64,000 bases of DNA from Gracilaria vermiculophylla (Eukaryota; Rhodophyta; Florideophyceae; Gracilariales; Gracilariaceae): positions 1,375,241 through 1,439,240 of the forward strand of contig JAHNZQ020000308.1 of the NCBI GenBank assembly GCA_019155205.2, given 5' to 3'. The stretch's first letter is position 1; the number at the start of each line of letters is the position of its first letter. The translations under genes were made by a program, and so were the position numbers. The notes beneath the pieces are model-generated. The model worked only from the letters and a program-made list of their open reading frames with translations. It was not told the DNA's origin and did not search any database. This document shows positions 1-10,380 of the stretch, piece after piece.

Positions 1-2119
1 CGTTGTATGTCATTGAGAAGATAAATAGTGCCAAACGGTTTTGCAGACGCGTTTGACATTGTGTGGATTGAATGCGGCTATTAGCTGCTTGCTTTGATTC
101 ACGAATGTCGGCAAACACCAGACGGGTGTTTATTGCTCTGGATAAAAAAACACGAGTTCCTTGACTGACCACAGGGACGGCGAGCAGAAGGAGAACGCGA
201 GCAACGACGCGGGTCGTATGCTGTGGCAGTAGTTTACTGGTGCGACTAGGTTCTCTGCCAGTCTGTGCTAGACTAGGCAGTTTCGGTAGAATAAATACCG
301 CTGCGAATGGTAGCACGACCGTTCTATAGTGCGCTATCGATATAACATACTTACGCAGTATCGACAAGAAAGATGTAACGTTGACGATAGACACTATCGA
401 CAGTAGAACCATCTTCACATCTCGCGGCTCCGAGGAAAAGCATCCATCCATTTATTTGAATCTAATGTTCTACATTATTTAGTCTTATTGTTGTCACCGT
501 ACTCCGTATCGTCATATTTGTTTTTGCCATTTACCTCTTTTTCCATTCTTCATCGCGTTTCGATCACTTTTATTTTTTCAACTGTTTTTCTTTTCTTTCT
601 CTCTTTTCGAGATACTTCCTACTTGGATCCACCCCTCTCAAATTACTTCCCGCAAAGCCTCCTATGTAAATCTAGCCGCACTCCACAGAGCTACACTTGT
701 CTCGAAAGTGCTTGAAAACTTCATCCGCTGAGACTAGCTTCCCATGAATGCGAGATTTTTTACGTCTTAAGATACATCCGGTCCTATGTTCTGATCTACA
801 TATTTCAGTGTACAATATATTGCATAAAGGTTGTGTCGGAAGTTTTTTCAGTAAAAACGTTGAACTACCACCAAACTAGAATTTTGAAAAAGTTGGGTTA
901 CTGTAGAACGCGCCTTTTCTTCGTTTTTCATATACAATAGCTAAATCTAATGCTGTTAGGTTCATATGAATTGAACTAGTCCTCAAAAATTAAAAAACGC
1001 ATAACGTTTTGCGGTCTAATGTTTTCGTTTCTGCTCAAAGCGTATTAAAAATTATTTTATAAGAAGCGTTTAAAAAGCAATTTATTATTATTTGTATAGA
1101 GTGCGATAAAAAAGAGCTGCATTGATTGCCATTTTATTTTCTCATACAAAGAGTTTATTAATAAGAACATAACTGCATAATATAACATTATAATCAAGCT
1201 CTCGCCCAAGTTTAATGTGCCAATGTCTTATGGAGTTCGCCCTTTTTGAGCTACAAGTAGAACTTTATCTCTATATTGTATAACGTTTGTACACATAGTT
1301 AAAAGAAAATGAAGAGAACCGTTGGTACTAAACTTAATACTAAAAATATTGTAATAAGCTCTTTTACTTTAAAGGTATTGATTAAGTTATTCGAAAGAAG
1401 ACTAAAGTTTTTTTTGAAATAATAACTAGTGAGTATGAAGGGTGATATCGTTTTAAAATGCGATGATAATCGGTTTCAGTGGGAAAGACCCCTACAGGAG
1501 GCACAATTGTGCATTTTATACTCTTACCGCTCTCTGTACTGCATTCTAGCTTTGATTAATCGACGTTTTCGATGCTCTCCGGACATTTCCACTGGTTTTG
1601 GGTGTAAAGGCGCAAAAAGCCAAACGTTGCAGTAACGTGGAGTACTGTTACTGGTCAGTGAAAATTTGATCGGGTTCGTGTCTGCCTCAAATCATTAACT
1701 CCCCACGGGTTTGCCCATCTGATTCTCAGCTTTTTAGCAGCGCGGAACGGAGGTTGTAAAAAGGATGAGATGGTGCTCGATTCAAGAGTAAGTGTGGTCA
1801 TGTCTTGACATTTGAGATATACTCTTGTAGAACGGGGTCTTTGGAGATGGGCGAGTGATCTTCAATGCCGATATTGCAGGAAAGGAATATTGCACAGTGC
1901 GCGACACATTAATAAGGCCGCTGGCCTCTTTCTTATTCCTACAATCTGTGATAGAGAAACACGCTTTGTTCCACAGTCTGTTTCTTCAACTAAACAACAG
2001 TTTTAGTTGTGCATCTATGTAAAACGTAAACTCTCTCCTTTTTGCGTACAGCAATAGAAAAAAAAGAAGAGAAAACAAAACGTAATAAATATCCAAAACA
2101 AGAAATACATTTACTCAAC
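1..2119. other. AT-rich DNA without a recognisable gene
   Basis: No reading frame here has a recognisable domain; the open frames are short, mutually overlapping and often begin at non-ATG codons. From about 760 the DNA becomes strongly AT-rich, as in the other transposon-dense stretches of this window. I see no RNA gene or tandem array. Confidence 0.6.
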
Positions 2120-2127
2120 TCAATATT

Positions 2128-3117
2128 TTGTCATTTCCCTCTTTCTTTCCACCACTTTTATACAATGCTCTTGTAGAGACTGATACAGCGTTTTTAAGTA
2201 TTTATTTGTCAGCTCGTTCCAACAATCAATCATTACTTCAAAAAAAGTTCCAACATCCTTAAAGTGGCCCTGATTGGCGTACACTCGGCGAGCAAATTGC
2301 CACCAAATGTTCTCCATAATATTTAGGTCTGCCGACTTAGCCGGCCATAGAAGCGAATCAATGTTACAGTCTCCTAACCACTTTGTTGTTTAGAAGGACC
2401 GATGTATAGGGGCACCATCTTGTTGAAACGTAAACGATTCTCCGAATATGTCAGTGGCAAAGGGCAACATTTCTTTCTGTAATATTTCATAGTACTTCTT
2501 AGAATCCATACTTCCTTTGCAAACCACCACTTTGCTTAGACCATAGAACGAACATGCTCTCCATTCCATAATAGAATCCCCAGTATTTTGCCTTTTTGAA
2601 AAAACCTTTTTTTTCTACCCTATAGCATGCCAAAAGTAAGCAAAACCATCTAGACCATCAAGGTTAAAGTTCTTGTCATCAGAAAAGACATTTGTTTTCC
2701 ACTGATCCCATGAATACGTCATTTTATGACGAGCCCAAATCTTCCTTTCCTTTTTGTGGCGTTGCGTCATCATTGGTACGGATTTCATTTTTTGTGAACC
2801 AAATGCAGGTCTTCTTTAAGGTCCTGTTGCACTTTTGGGACAAAAACTGGTAATAAAAGAGAGTTTTGAATATCTCAAGCAGACTAATTTGAATTTGATG
2901 TTGCACGAAGCAGAGATCTTTTGGTTTTCGATGACAAAATTTTGTTGTTTAGTCCCTTGAAACGCATGTTATACTGACCTAGATTCTTTAAAAACTTCTG
3001 TACAGTAGTTTTAGAGCAATTGAGAGTGTCAGCAAATTCTCTCTGCGAGCAACAGTGAGCTTTGGTACCCATTATCATTCTTTTTTCTATGTCGGAAAGG
3101 GGTTTACCACGTCCCAT
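2128..3117 (-). pseudogene. Tc1-type (DD34E) transposase, decayed
   Basis: Read on the minus strand this is a broken Tc1/mariner-superfamily transposase, the DDE enzyme that cuts and pastes its element at TA sites. The N-terminal piece (3117 to about 2890) has a helix-turn-helix with a stretch like REFADTLNCSKTTVQKFL. A middle piece contains VFSDDKNFNLDG, the first acidic motif. The C-terminal part has FQQDGAPIHRS followed by WPAKSADLNIMENIWW, giving exactly 34 residues between the second Asp and the Glu (DD34E). An in-frame stop lies between these motifs (near 2390) and several frame changes separate the blocks, so it is dead. I could not define its inverted ends. The family is clear from the motifs; the boundaries are approximate. 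Confidence 0.85.
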
Positions 3118-3759
3118 TTCTTCTGAATTTGGTTTTGTGGAGGCGTGACGAAGACTGCGATGGATCGATCCTGGTATTTAATCAACTGTACAGTGCGCGC
3201 TTTTTTGAAAGAGATAGAAAAAACATAATTGGATTTTAATTGTATTTTATAGGTTTTCATTGTGATTAGATTACTGGAGGTCACATACATTTTCGTAGTG
3301 TACTGTAACTTGATAAATACGTTATGAATGTCAGGTTTATGCGTTTAAAAGAATGAGCTTCAGGAAAAGAAAAGTTGTTCAGCAACAACTATAGAAGTAG
3401 GGAATGGCTTTATTCAGATTTCGCGGACTATAAGTGGCGCGTTTTCAGTGCGGGCACAGTTGCACTGCTGTCTCGGTTCGGTCCTGGCGAGAATTTTCTT
3501 CAACAGGCAAGCGCCAAGGGGGAAGCGTTTTGCTCATCGAAGGCAAATCCAGAGGCACAATTTTCCGATTTGCACCCTCATTCTCCTCTGGTTTAAAAAT
3601 TTTGCCTCTGAAGTCCTAACAGTAAGAGACGTCAGCCGGAGCTACAAGGAAATCATTTGCTAATATGATGTTTTCCTGCAACCGGTGGAGATATCCTCAG
3701 GCACTTAGAATATCTTTTCTATTTAATTGCATTAGTTAGTCAATTATCAGTCGTGGATT
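3118..3759. other. Spacer between Tc1 relic and piggyBac-type element
   Basis: No convincing gene. A stretch around 3375-3660 is open in several frames at once but has no recognisable domain. The right part of the Tc1 relic, including its non-coding end, probably reaches to about 3310 (a CTG-TA edge-like sequence), but no matching left edge was found. Confidence 0.4.
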
Positions 3760-3763
3760 TTAA

Positions 3764-3777
3764 CCCTTTTGGACCTG
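3764..3777 (+). repeat. piggyBac-type left terminal inverted repeat
   Basis: CCCTTTTGGACCTG directly follows TTAA (3760-3763). It pairs with 8181-8194 on the opposite strand with a single mismatch (G/A at position 9). CCC-starting ends next to TTAA are typical of piggyBac elements. Confidence 0.9.
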
Positions 3778-3784
3778 AAACGTA

Positions 3785-3808
3785 TTATCGCTAGAATAGT
3801 AGCGATAA
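3785..3808. repeat. Left subterminal palindrome
   Basis: This 24-bp near-perfect palindrome begins TTATCGCTA and ends TAGCGATAA. A near-identical one sits at the same distance from the right end (8151-8174). The mirrored placement suggests a transposase binding site or hairpin; the role is inferred. Confidence 0.8.
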
Positions 3809-4183
3809 AAAGATGTCCAATCCATTTCATACACGTTTATTCTCTTCTCAGTCAATATGTCTTCAGTGCATGTCGTGCACGAAGTACATATTCTCTGGCA
3901 TAAAATTTCCTCGACGGTGTTGATGAGCAGTGTCTTGACTGTCAGAAGACTGCTTCAATCTTGGGAGCCGCGCGACAGCATCTGCCTTTGCCTGCGTCTC
4001 TTCATCGCTCTTGTCTAGGCTCCTGTTCACGTTCACAAACAAGCAAATCTCTCAACTCTACAGACGGCATTAATGGAAAGCTAACGCCGCAAGCACAACA
4101 GTCAAGGCCAACGTGCAAGCAGCATCACTGGATCAAGCCAATTTAATTGCTTCAGCACATGCGTTTGTGTTCGTAAGCTCAGG

Positions 4184-5258
4184 ATGTCTGTATGTGATGG
4201 TAAAACGTTTGGCATTCGGCAGAGAACAGGAGAGATGGACACGTCGATAATACAGAGTCGAAACAAACCATGTCCAATGCTCTCCAGCAGTTCGGATTCC
4301 GATTTACATTTATCAGTAGATGGGCCCTTTCACAGTCGGGAGCAAAGTCATTTCATGTCATTACCACTTCCTTCTAGAGATACACATGAATTCGGTCCCG
4401 CTACATCTGAAGCTACTTTTATTACCAGTACCATGGAGGAGGGTCTCGATGTGCAACACATTGTGAACGACTTGGGGTCTAGAGAAGAGCTGGGGCTTAG
4501 GGAGACGGATATCAAGGCAAAAAATCCAGACACAGTGCCAAATCATAGCGTGACCCTCAATGCTTGCAGGCTCGCAATTCCTTTGTCGTATGCACACTTT
4601 GCCGATTTTTCACTTACTGTTGTACCGATTTCCAAAATCGCCACCACTCCCGTGGACTCCAAATCACGACATGCACCGGCCATGACCGCTTCACTTCGTG
4701 CTTCTGCGCCTGCGATGGTTTCAATGGAAAGTGAAGCTCTCACCAATAGAAAAAATGAACTTCATACAGTATCCCCTACAAATGTGAGCAGCAGATTTTG
4801 TCGTACAGATACCGGGATAGATTCATGCAATATGGCACAAATTGACTCTCATGCCCGAGCGAGGGAGCACAAATCCTGTGACACTGAAGGTCAATCACAC
4901 CGAAACGGATCAGCAGAACGCAATCTGACTGCTTCTTTATAGATATCCGACTTTATTACAATGATAACCCAACACAACGAGGATGTGGCGTGCCGGAAAT
5001 GCGGCGGTACTCCGTGCCATTGGATGCAAATAAGCCCTGGTATACTTGAATCAGTAGCTTCTCAGTACCCTGCAATGGGTGTTGTCGTGCGTTCTAACAA
5101 CGAAGCGCGTAAGGCGGCGTACAGGGCGTTTACGTATGAGAAATACGGGTATCTTGGGAAAGGAAACCGAGTGAAACTACCAAAATTATACATTAGAGGG
5201 GATAAGATTGATCTGGCCGGACAGTTCCGGTGCTTATGTGGGATTCAAAGAGCACTAA
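4184..5258 (+). pseudogene. Accessory ORF of the piggyBac-type element
   Basis: A first frame (4184-4942, 252 codons) encodes a Ser/Thr-rich polypeptide with no recognised domain. It ends in a stop shortly before a second frame with CRKCGGTPCHWMQ, then a helical-looking stretch with GYLGKGNRVKLP. After one frameshift near 5210 the reading ends in WPDSSGAYVGFKEH and stops at 5256-5258. The copy at 30 kb shows the same C-terminal module (RKCGGTPC, WMQ, YGYLRKGN, YMGFKEQ). The module is therefore a conserved coding unit of this transposon, not a chance ORF. The CxxC...C pattern could bind metal. I do not recognise the family; a role as DNA-binding partner of the transposase is only a guess. Confidence 0.65.
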
Positions 5259-5317
5259 ATTTATGTAGTCTGGTTTATAATCTTGCCGTTTTTCAGGGTT
5301 GCTGTGACTTTGTTCTT

Positions 5318-7838
5318 TCAGTTGCGATGGTTCTTGGAGGCTGACATTTTCTTTGTAGTTTCAACTGCCTCATATATATTACGGCGGATAAACGCAAATG
5401 GTTCTTGGTTATGGAAACACGCAAAACAGTTTTCGTGAAATCCACGTTGGCATTCTGAACAAGAGTAGATTGTGTAGACTCAATTTCGTTTTTCTTCAGG
5501 CATCTGCACATCATACAACGTACACTACGTTTTCCCTCATTCTCCAACAACAAGTGAGGTCTAGATGATTGAGAGCATGCAACATTCTTTGCGCCAGGAA
5601 CCTGGCGTAGTGATCCTCCCTGCTGCAGATAGAGGACGTTATCTGCTCCTTGTAGTACAGTGGCTCCTAAGGAATTGTAATGGTGTGGCCTCATGGTACA
5701 ATATTCCTAAGGAGGGCTCAAATTTTATCAGCTGAGCCACGTGGTGCATAGTTCTGCCCGCGTGCGCTACAGTGTCCTTAAGAGACGGTAGAATTATTAT
5801 TTATTTTAGTTATTTTCCGCAGGTAATTACTACAGTAGTAAGACCTGCCAAGGAGGGCTCTTGGCTTGATACTAAACCTGCCGGTTGAGCTCCACCTCTG
5901 GGGAAGTAAAGAAAAGCACCCTTGAGTCTTCATCTACTTTTCCGGTTGGAGACTCTTGTAGATCATCATCAGGTTTCTAAGCCGCCGATCCCCAGGTTGC
6001 ATCATAGCAGCGCCTGTAGGAGCATTGTCCGCCCAGTGAACCTCCCCCTCCGCTTGGTGTTTGTGGATCTCCTTTAAGAATTTCCCCGGCTCGCGACAGC
6101 GGATACCGGAAACCACTTTTAGGAACACCCACCCTTGGAGTCATTAAAAACTCCTAACGGACGTTGTGCTCTACTGCCTCGAAAGGAAAACACACAGTAC
6201 CACACTACTAGTTGTTTTATAATTCGCTGCTTCATGAAGGTGATATCGATGATTCGCGCCACGGGCTTACTTATTGTGATGCGTAAAGCATGCGCGTTAA
6301 TGATAAATGCATCTAGTACTAACGTAAGAAGGCTCATTGAAACTCTCCTTTCTTTTTCGTGTGTAGAGCAGGTAGATCTAAATTGATCAACCCCGTCACT
6401 TGCATTCACATACAAATTGTAAGCGGAAACGATTGTCGGTACCATCAGAGTCGTTCGTCGAAATGATTCATGACCCACCCAGCGATGTAAGGGTGGCAAC
6501 CCATGTACACACATAATAGAGTGATTGTCAGGAGAATGGATGCGTTTTGTCGGAGTGTCCGCCAAATCGTTCGTATTAAAAGAAACGACCAAACGATCTT
6601 TGAAAACCACGAAACCTGCGTTCTCGGCAACCACTGCACAGCCTTCCTTGGTGCCATCTCGTTGGTACACCTCTATCAGACGCCAGGTTCCTCGCTCTGC
6701 ATGACGTAGATCTTGGATCGCTTCGCGAAGCGCTGGAAGGTTCAGCCCGTCAATGATATTGAACCTAACTGTTCCTATTAGTCTGCACTCTTCATTACTA
6801 AGCCTTCAAAGCTGTCGCGCCAACAGATGGCGTGTATAAAAGTTGTCCATTACCATTAGACGCCCTTTAGAATGAGTCGGATAAACTTGCGTCTGGTGGA
6901 CCATCTGAGTGCACCACAACGCAATAGCCGTAGATTTTGGGACGAGTGTCCCGTCCACCATACGATCAACGGCTCCACGGAGATTCCGAATCAGATATGT
7001 GTAGCGCTGAACTGGGATTCGACCGGACATATTACCCGAACCATTATCTTGAAGACTATGAAGGTAAGTATGGGACCATCCAACCACCGCGTAAAAGCGT
7101 ATTCAAACTTCACGGGCTTCGATTGCACATACGAAAGATCTGTTGTACGGCCTTTACATCTAACAGTGTTTTCATCCAGAGAAATGACACTCTCACTGAA
7201 ATGGCCGAGGATTCCGCGTTTCCTGCAAAATGATCTAGAAGGCTACGAATGTGCCAAAGTGGGTCCGCAGCCACCACTTCAGGATCATATGATGGGTACA
7301 AACGTAAAGCTGCCCTAATTGTCAAGAACTTATCGCAGCGCCTTGTCTTTCGAAAAAACGGTATTTCTACTAGTTTGGATGTAGCACAGTAATCTTTTGG
7401 ATGGTTCAATCTGTGCACAAATGTAGCTAGCTTTAATCCAAAATAAGCCAAACCTTCGTTCATTCATAGCGTTTTTTTTCTATAACCGCGTTTTAGAGCT
7501 CTTCCGAAGTCCAATCATGCACGCATTTGAGGAAAGAACCATTCAGAAATACACCAAAGAGTTTCGACTTCTTGTTTGTGAACACAGGCACGGCGAACGA
7601 CCTGCGATTTCGCAAGGTGAAGCCCACTTTTGTTCTTCTATAAAGCACAATACGGCACGCTGTCAAATAAATCTCTACATTCTGTCGCACCCAGAGCTGT
7701 TGTGACAAACTTTTCGGCATCATTTCCTACGAACGATGTTTTGGCTGCACAACTATGCTGGTTGTAGAGCACAGTAGCTGTGGGAATGTTATTCGAATTG
7801 AGAGGATGAGGATTACTATTGAAGCGTTCCTCTTCCAT
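5318..7838 (-). pseudogene. piggyBac-type transposase, frameshifted and interrupted
   Basis: Minus-strand DDE transposase of the piggyBac (DDE_Tnp_1_7) type, which excises its element precisely from TTAA. In order, across frames: an N-terminal KCVHDWTSEEL stretch; DPLWHIRSLLDHF; the first catalytic region ISLDENTVRCKGRT (readable in a shifted frame near 7175); GWSHTYLHSLQDNGSGN; the second acidic motif GRLMVMDNFYTRHLLARQL; and SAYNLYVNASDGVDQF. Near the C-terminus is a Cys/His-rich finger (RCMMCRC, then CQRGFHENCFACFH), typical of piggyBac C-termini. A 557-bp repeat splits it between MKQRIIKQL and the C-terminal part. Several frameshifts make it inactive, although the acidic residues survive in this copy. 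The start is uncertain (ATG at 7838 chosen). Confidence 0.82.
5652..6208. repeat. 557-bp dispersed repeat inserted in the piggyBac transposase
   Basis: It starts GTAGTACAGTGG and splits the transposase. A diverged full copy lies at 29298-29838 and the first 58 bp recur at 60122-60179. Shared landmarks include CTCCTAAGG, GGTAGAATTA, GAGCTCCA and TTTCCCCGGCTCGCGAC. It has no coding capacity that I recognise and only weak GTAGT-type ends, so its class (MITE, solo LTR or other) is unknown. Confidence 0.75.
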
Positions 7839-8150
7839 TGTGATGAAAATCGATGGACTGAAGGCAGACGAGAAATTATGGCCATGTTCTTTCGTGGTCT
7901 ATGTCTGGTTTCGGAGGCATGGTATCTATGCCCGTTTTGTGCGAGTGATTGAACCGTTGCTTTAGTAGGAAGGCCAAGTACGTTTCATGGTTCTTTTTTG
8001 AGGAGTTTTGTTGGTAAGGAGTCAATCACTAAGAAAGACTGTTCCAGTAAGAGTGCTTTACTTAAAGCTAGTATTCTAGCGTTACGTTCTGTGAACACAT
8101 GGCAGAGTAATGTCCAACCATCCCGGGCTTTTTCCAATGCAGCTTGTATC

Positions 8151-8174
8151 TTATCGCTATTATAGTAGCGATAA
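8151..8174. repeat. Right subterminal palindrome
   Basis: This 24-bp palindrome matches 3785-3808 except at its centre and lies 20 bp inside the right end of the element. Confidence 0.8.
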
Positions 8175-8180
8175 GAGAAC

Positions 8181-8194
8181 CAGGTTCAAAAGGG
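8181..8194 (-). repeat. piggyBac-type right terminal inverted repeat
   Basis: CAGGTTCAAAAGGG directly precedes TTAA (8195-8198) and is the inverse complement of the left end with one mismatch. Confidence 0.9.
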
Positions 8195-8712
8195 TTAATT
8201 TACTAGTCACTCAGTCACAAATGGCGAGCCTGCATGGTCGACTCGCGCATTTTGTCATGGTCACCACTTTCTATAGGGAGGTGTTGTAGAGCATCAGTTT
8301 CCTGCGAGCAACCTGCCTCGCAGTGCAATTTGTCCGGTTATCAATAGTCCCCCATAAAAGCTGTCCAGAAGCAGAAAATGATGCTTGTTATTCCAGAAAT
8401 TCTATCCAGCAATGTCGTACTAAATTGATGCAAAAGATATTTCAACGTTGTGCCTCCTAAATACAGACTGTTTCAAAAACATACGACATGCTGTGAAATT
8501 TCAAAAAACTACCAAATGCATACTGTACGCCTACAAAAATAGGTTTCAGAAAAAAGTAAAGTCAAAAAACCGTTTCAAAAACATACAGTGCGTTTAAAAA
8601 ACATATTACCCCTCAAAAGTGCGCCAAAACTGTACTGTAGACTAGATTTTGCACATAGTCTATGTAGAATCGTTTCAAAAAGATATGTACACCGTCTTCT
8701 TTATAATAAAAA

Positions 8713-9024
8713 TGGCTCGACGCNNNNNNNNNNNNNNNNNNNNNNNNNNNNNNNNNNNNNNNNNNNNNNNNNNNNNNNNNNNNNNNNNNNNNNNNNNNNN
8801 NNNNNNNNNNNNNNNNNNNNNNNGCGCGCGCACCTGATTTTAACCCAGTTGAAAACGTTTGGAGACTGCTGGCGAGGATGGTTTATGCGCATGAAAGGCA
8901 TTTTTAGACAGTTTTTGAACTGAAAAACTGTATTAAAAATTGCTGGAAATCTATAACAGTTTCAACTGTGGAAAAGTACATCAATTCGATGCCAAAACGT
9001 TTCATTAGCGTTAAACATCAATAA
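8713..9024 (+). pseudogene. Tc1-type transposase ends, middle lost in gap
   Basis: The start (ATG at 8713, reading MARR) precedes the gap. After it, from 8824, the C-terminus reads PDFNPVENVWRLLARMV and ends at TAA 9022-9024 after SMPKRFISVKHQ. A TAG at 8905-8907 replaces the TGG found at the same place in the sister copy (9.2-10.2 kb), so this copy is dead. The DFNPVEN motif carries the final catalytic Glu of the DD34E family. Confidence 0.8.
8724..8823. other. Assembly gap (100 N)
   Basis: Exactly 100 Ns, so the true length is unknown. It lies inside a transposon that has a homologous copy in inverted orientation just downstream, a plausible cause of assembly failure. A complete family member suggests roughly 0.9 kb is missing. 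Confidence 0.95.
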
Positions 9025-9203
9025 GAATGCAAAATAAACTATTGAGCGTCGCGCAGTAAAGATTTGTTATTGCTGATCATATGTTTTTGAAACGGTTTTT
9101 TGACTTTACTTTTTTCTGAAACCTGTTTTTGTAGGCGTAGAGTATACATTTGGTAGTTTTTTGAGATTTCACAGCATGTCGTATGTTTTTGAAACAGTCT
9201 GTA

Positions 9204-10378
9204 TGATCATCAATAACAAATCTTTACTGCACGACGCTCCATAGTTTATTTTACATCCTTTTTGCTGTATAACGCTAATGCAACGTTTTGGCATCGAATT
9301 GATGTACTTTTCTACAATTAAAACTGTTATAGATTTCCAGCAATTTTTTATTCAGTTTTTGAGTTCAAAAACTGTCCAAAATTGCCTTCCATGCGCATAA
9401 ACCATCCTCGCAAGCAGTCGCCAAACGTTTTCGATTGGGTTCAAATCAAGTGAGCGCGCTGGCCATTATAATACAGATATGTCAGACTCCTGTAGCCAAT
9501 GTTTGATTAAAGATGCAGTGCGTACGGGCTCATTATCCAGTTGAAAAATGAAATTTTCTTCATGGAAACATAAACCAAAAGGTAGCAAATAGTTGTATAG
9601 AACTTCTTGATATTTTTCTGCATTCATGTTCGTTTCAATAAATGCAATTTCCGTTAGACCTTTTTTAGTAATGCCGGCCCAAACCGTTAAAGAGCCTCCA
9701 CCTGAATGCCTGGTATAAAAATCATGACGTTCCTTACGAAGATCGTGCCAATAAAATTTGTAGCAATCTGGTCCGTCCAAACTGAACTTTTTTCATCAGT
9801 AAAAATGACATTTTTCCATTCTTCTTTCCAGTAGGCTTTTTCAGCACACCAGTAAATCTTCTTCTGCTTGTTATGGTCTTGGAGAAGGATAGTTTTCTTC
9901 ATTGTTTTATATTTAAATAAAATTGTGCTGTTTATCTGCCTCAATATAGTTTATTTAGAAACGTTGAGATTGAGATTAATTCCAATTTATTTGCACAATA
10001 CTTTTCCTTCACACAACCCTCTTTTAATTCCTCTTTTGTCTGCTGAGCTGAGCTTCTTTGGGCGTCCCGGAGATCGTTTTAGTCCATAAAGAGTCCGAGT
10101 TTTGAGAAAAGTAGCAATTGTGACCCTAGAACGCTTTAAATTTTTAGCGGTAGCACTGTTAGATTGCTTCTCGGCGTTTAATTTAACGATTAGAAGCTGT
10201 TCTTGCTTGGAAAGTGGCGGGCTTCAAGCCATTTTTACTAGAAAGAAGAAGGTGTACATATCTTTTTGAAACGATTCTACATAGACTATGTGCAAAATCT
10301 AGCCTACAGTACAGTTTTGGCGCACTTTTCAGGGGTAATATGTTTTTGAAACGCACTGTATGTTTTTGAAACGCACTG
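9204..10378 (-). pseudogene. Tc1-type transposase and element, minus strand
   Basis: Second copy of the same family. The coding region begins at ATG 10232 and runs left. The N-terminal HTH region has LSKQEQLLIVKLNAEKQ and SPGRPKKLSSADKR. The core has VIFTDEKSSVWTD (first Asp), GGGSLTVWAGITKKG, FIFQLDNEPVRTA (second Asp) and WPARSLDLNPIENVW (Glu), 34 residues apart when the stop is counted. Defects: codon 3 is TGA where the sister copy has CGA, a TAA sits before WPARS, and there is a frame break near 9720. The right end is a tandem 20-bp repeat ending GCACTG-TA (10379-10380). The left inverted end is missing; the copy abuts the other element's right edge. Confidence 0.85.
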
Positions 10379-10380
10379 TA

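Larger units (their letters stand above)
3764..8194. mobile_element. piggyBac-type DNA transposon, 4.43 kb, both ends preserved
   Basis: The element is bounded by TTAA on both sides (3760-3763 and 8195-8198), the target duplication typical of piggyBac elements. Its ends are 14-bp inverted repeats starting CCCTTTTG, with one mismatch. About 20 bp inside each end lies a 24-bp palindrome (TTATCGCTA...TAGTAGCGATAA). It carries two convergent reading frames: a plus-strand accessory ORF (4184-5258) and a minus-strand transposase (7838-5318), whose stop codons are about 60 bp apart. Both are broken by frameshifts, and the transposase is also interrupted by a 557-bp repeat. A second, more degraded copy lies at about 29.84-32.66 kb. 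Confidence 0.88.
8464..9201 (+). mobile_element. Tc1-type element with ~120-bp inverted ends (contains assembly gap)
   Basis: It is flanked by TA (8462-8463 and 9202-9203). The left end CAGACTGTTTCAAAAACATAC and its flank are inversely repeated at 9079-9201 over about 120 bp. Each end holds two copies of GTTTCAAAAACATA, one at the tip and one about 105 bp inside, as in Tc1-family elements with IR/DR ends. Immediately inside the left arm, from about 8586, is sequence matching the 5' end of the minus-strand copy at 10.2-10.4 kb. The transposase middle is hidden by 100 Ns. Confidence 0.78.

Noticed and set aside
1890..3195. CAGTGCGCG motifs at about 1896 and 3190 as ends of the first Tc1 copy
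   Set aside because: Both occur in the same orientation, so they cannot be inverted ends of that element.
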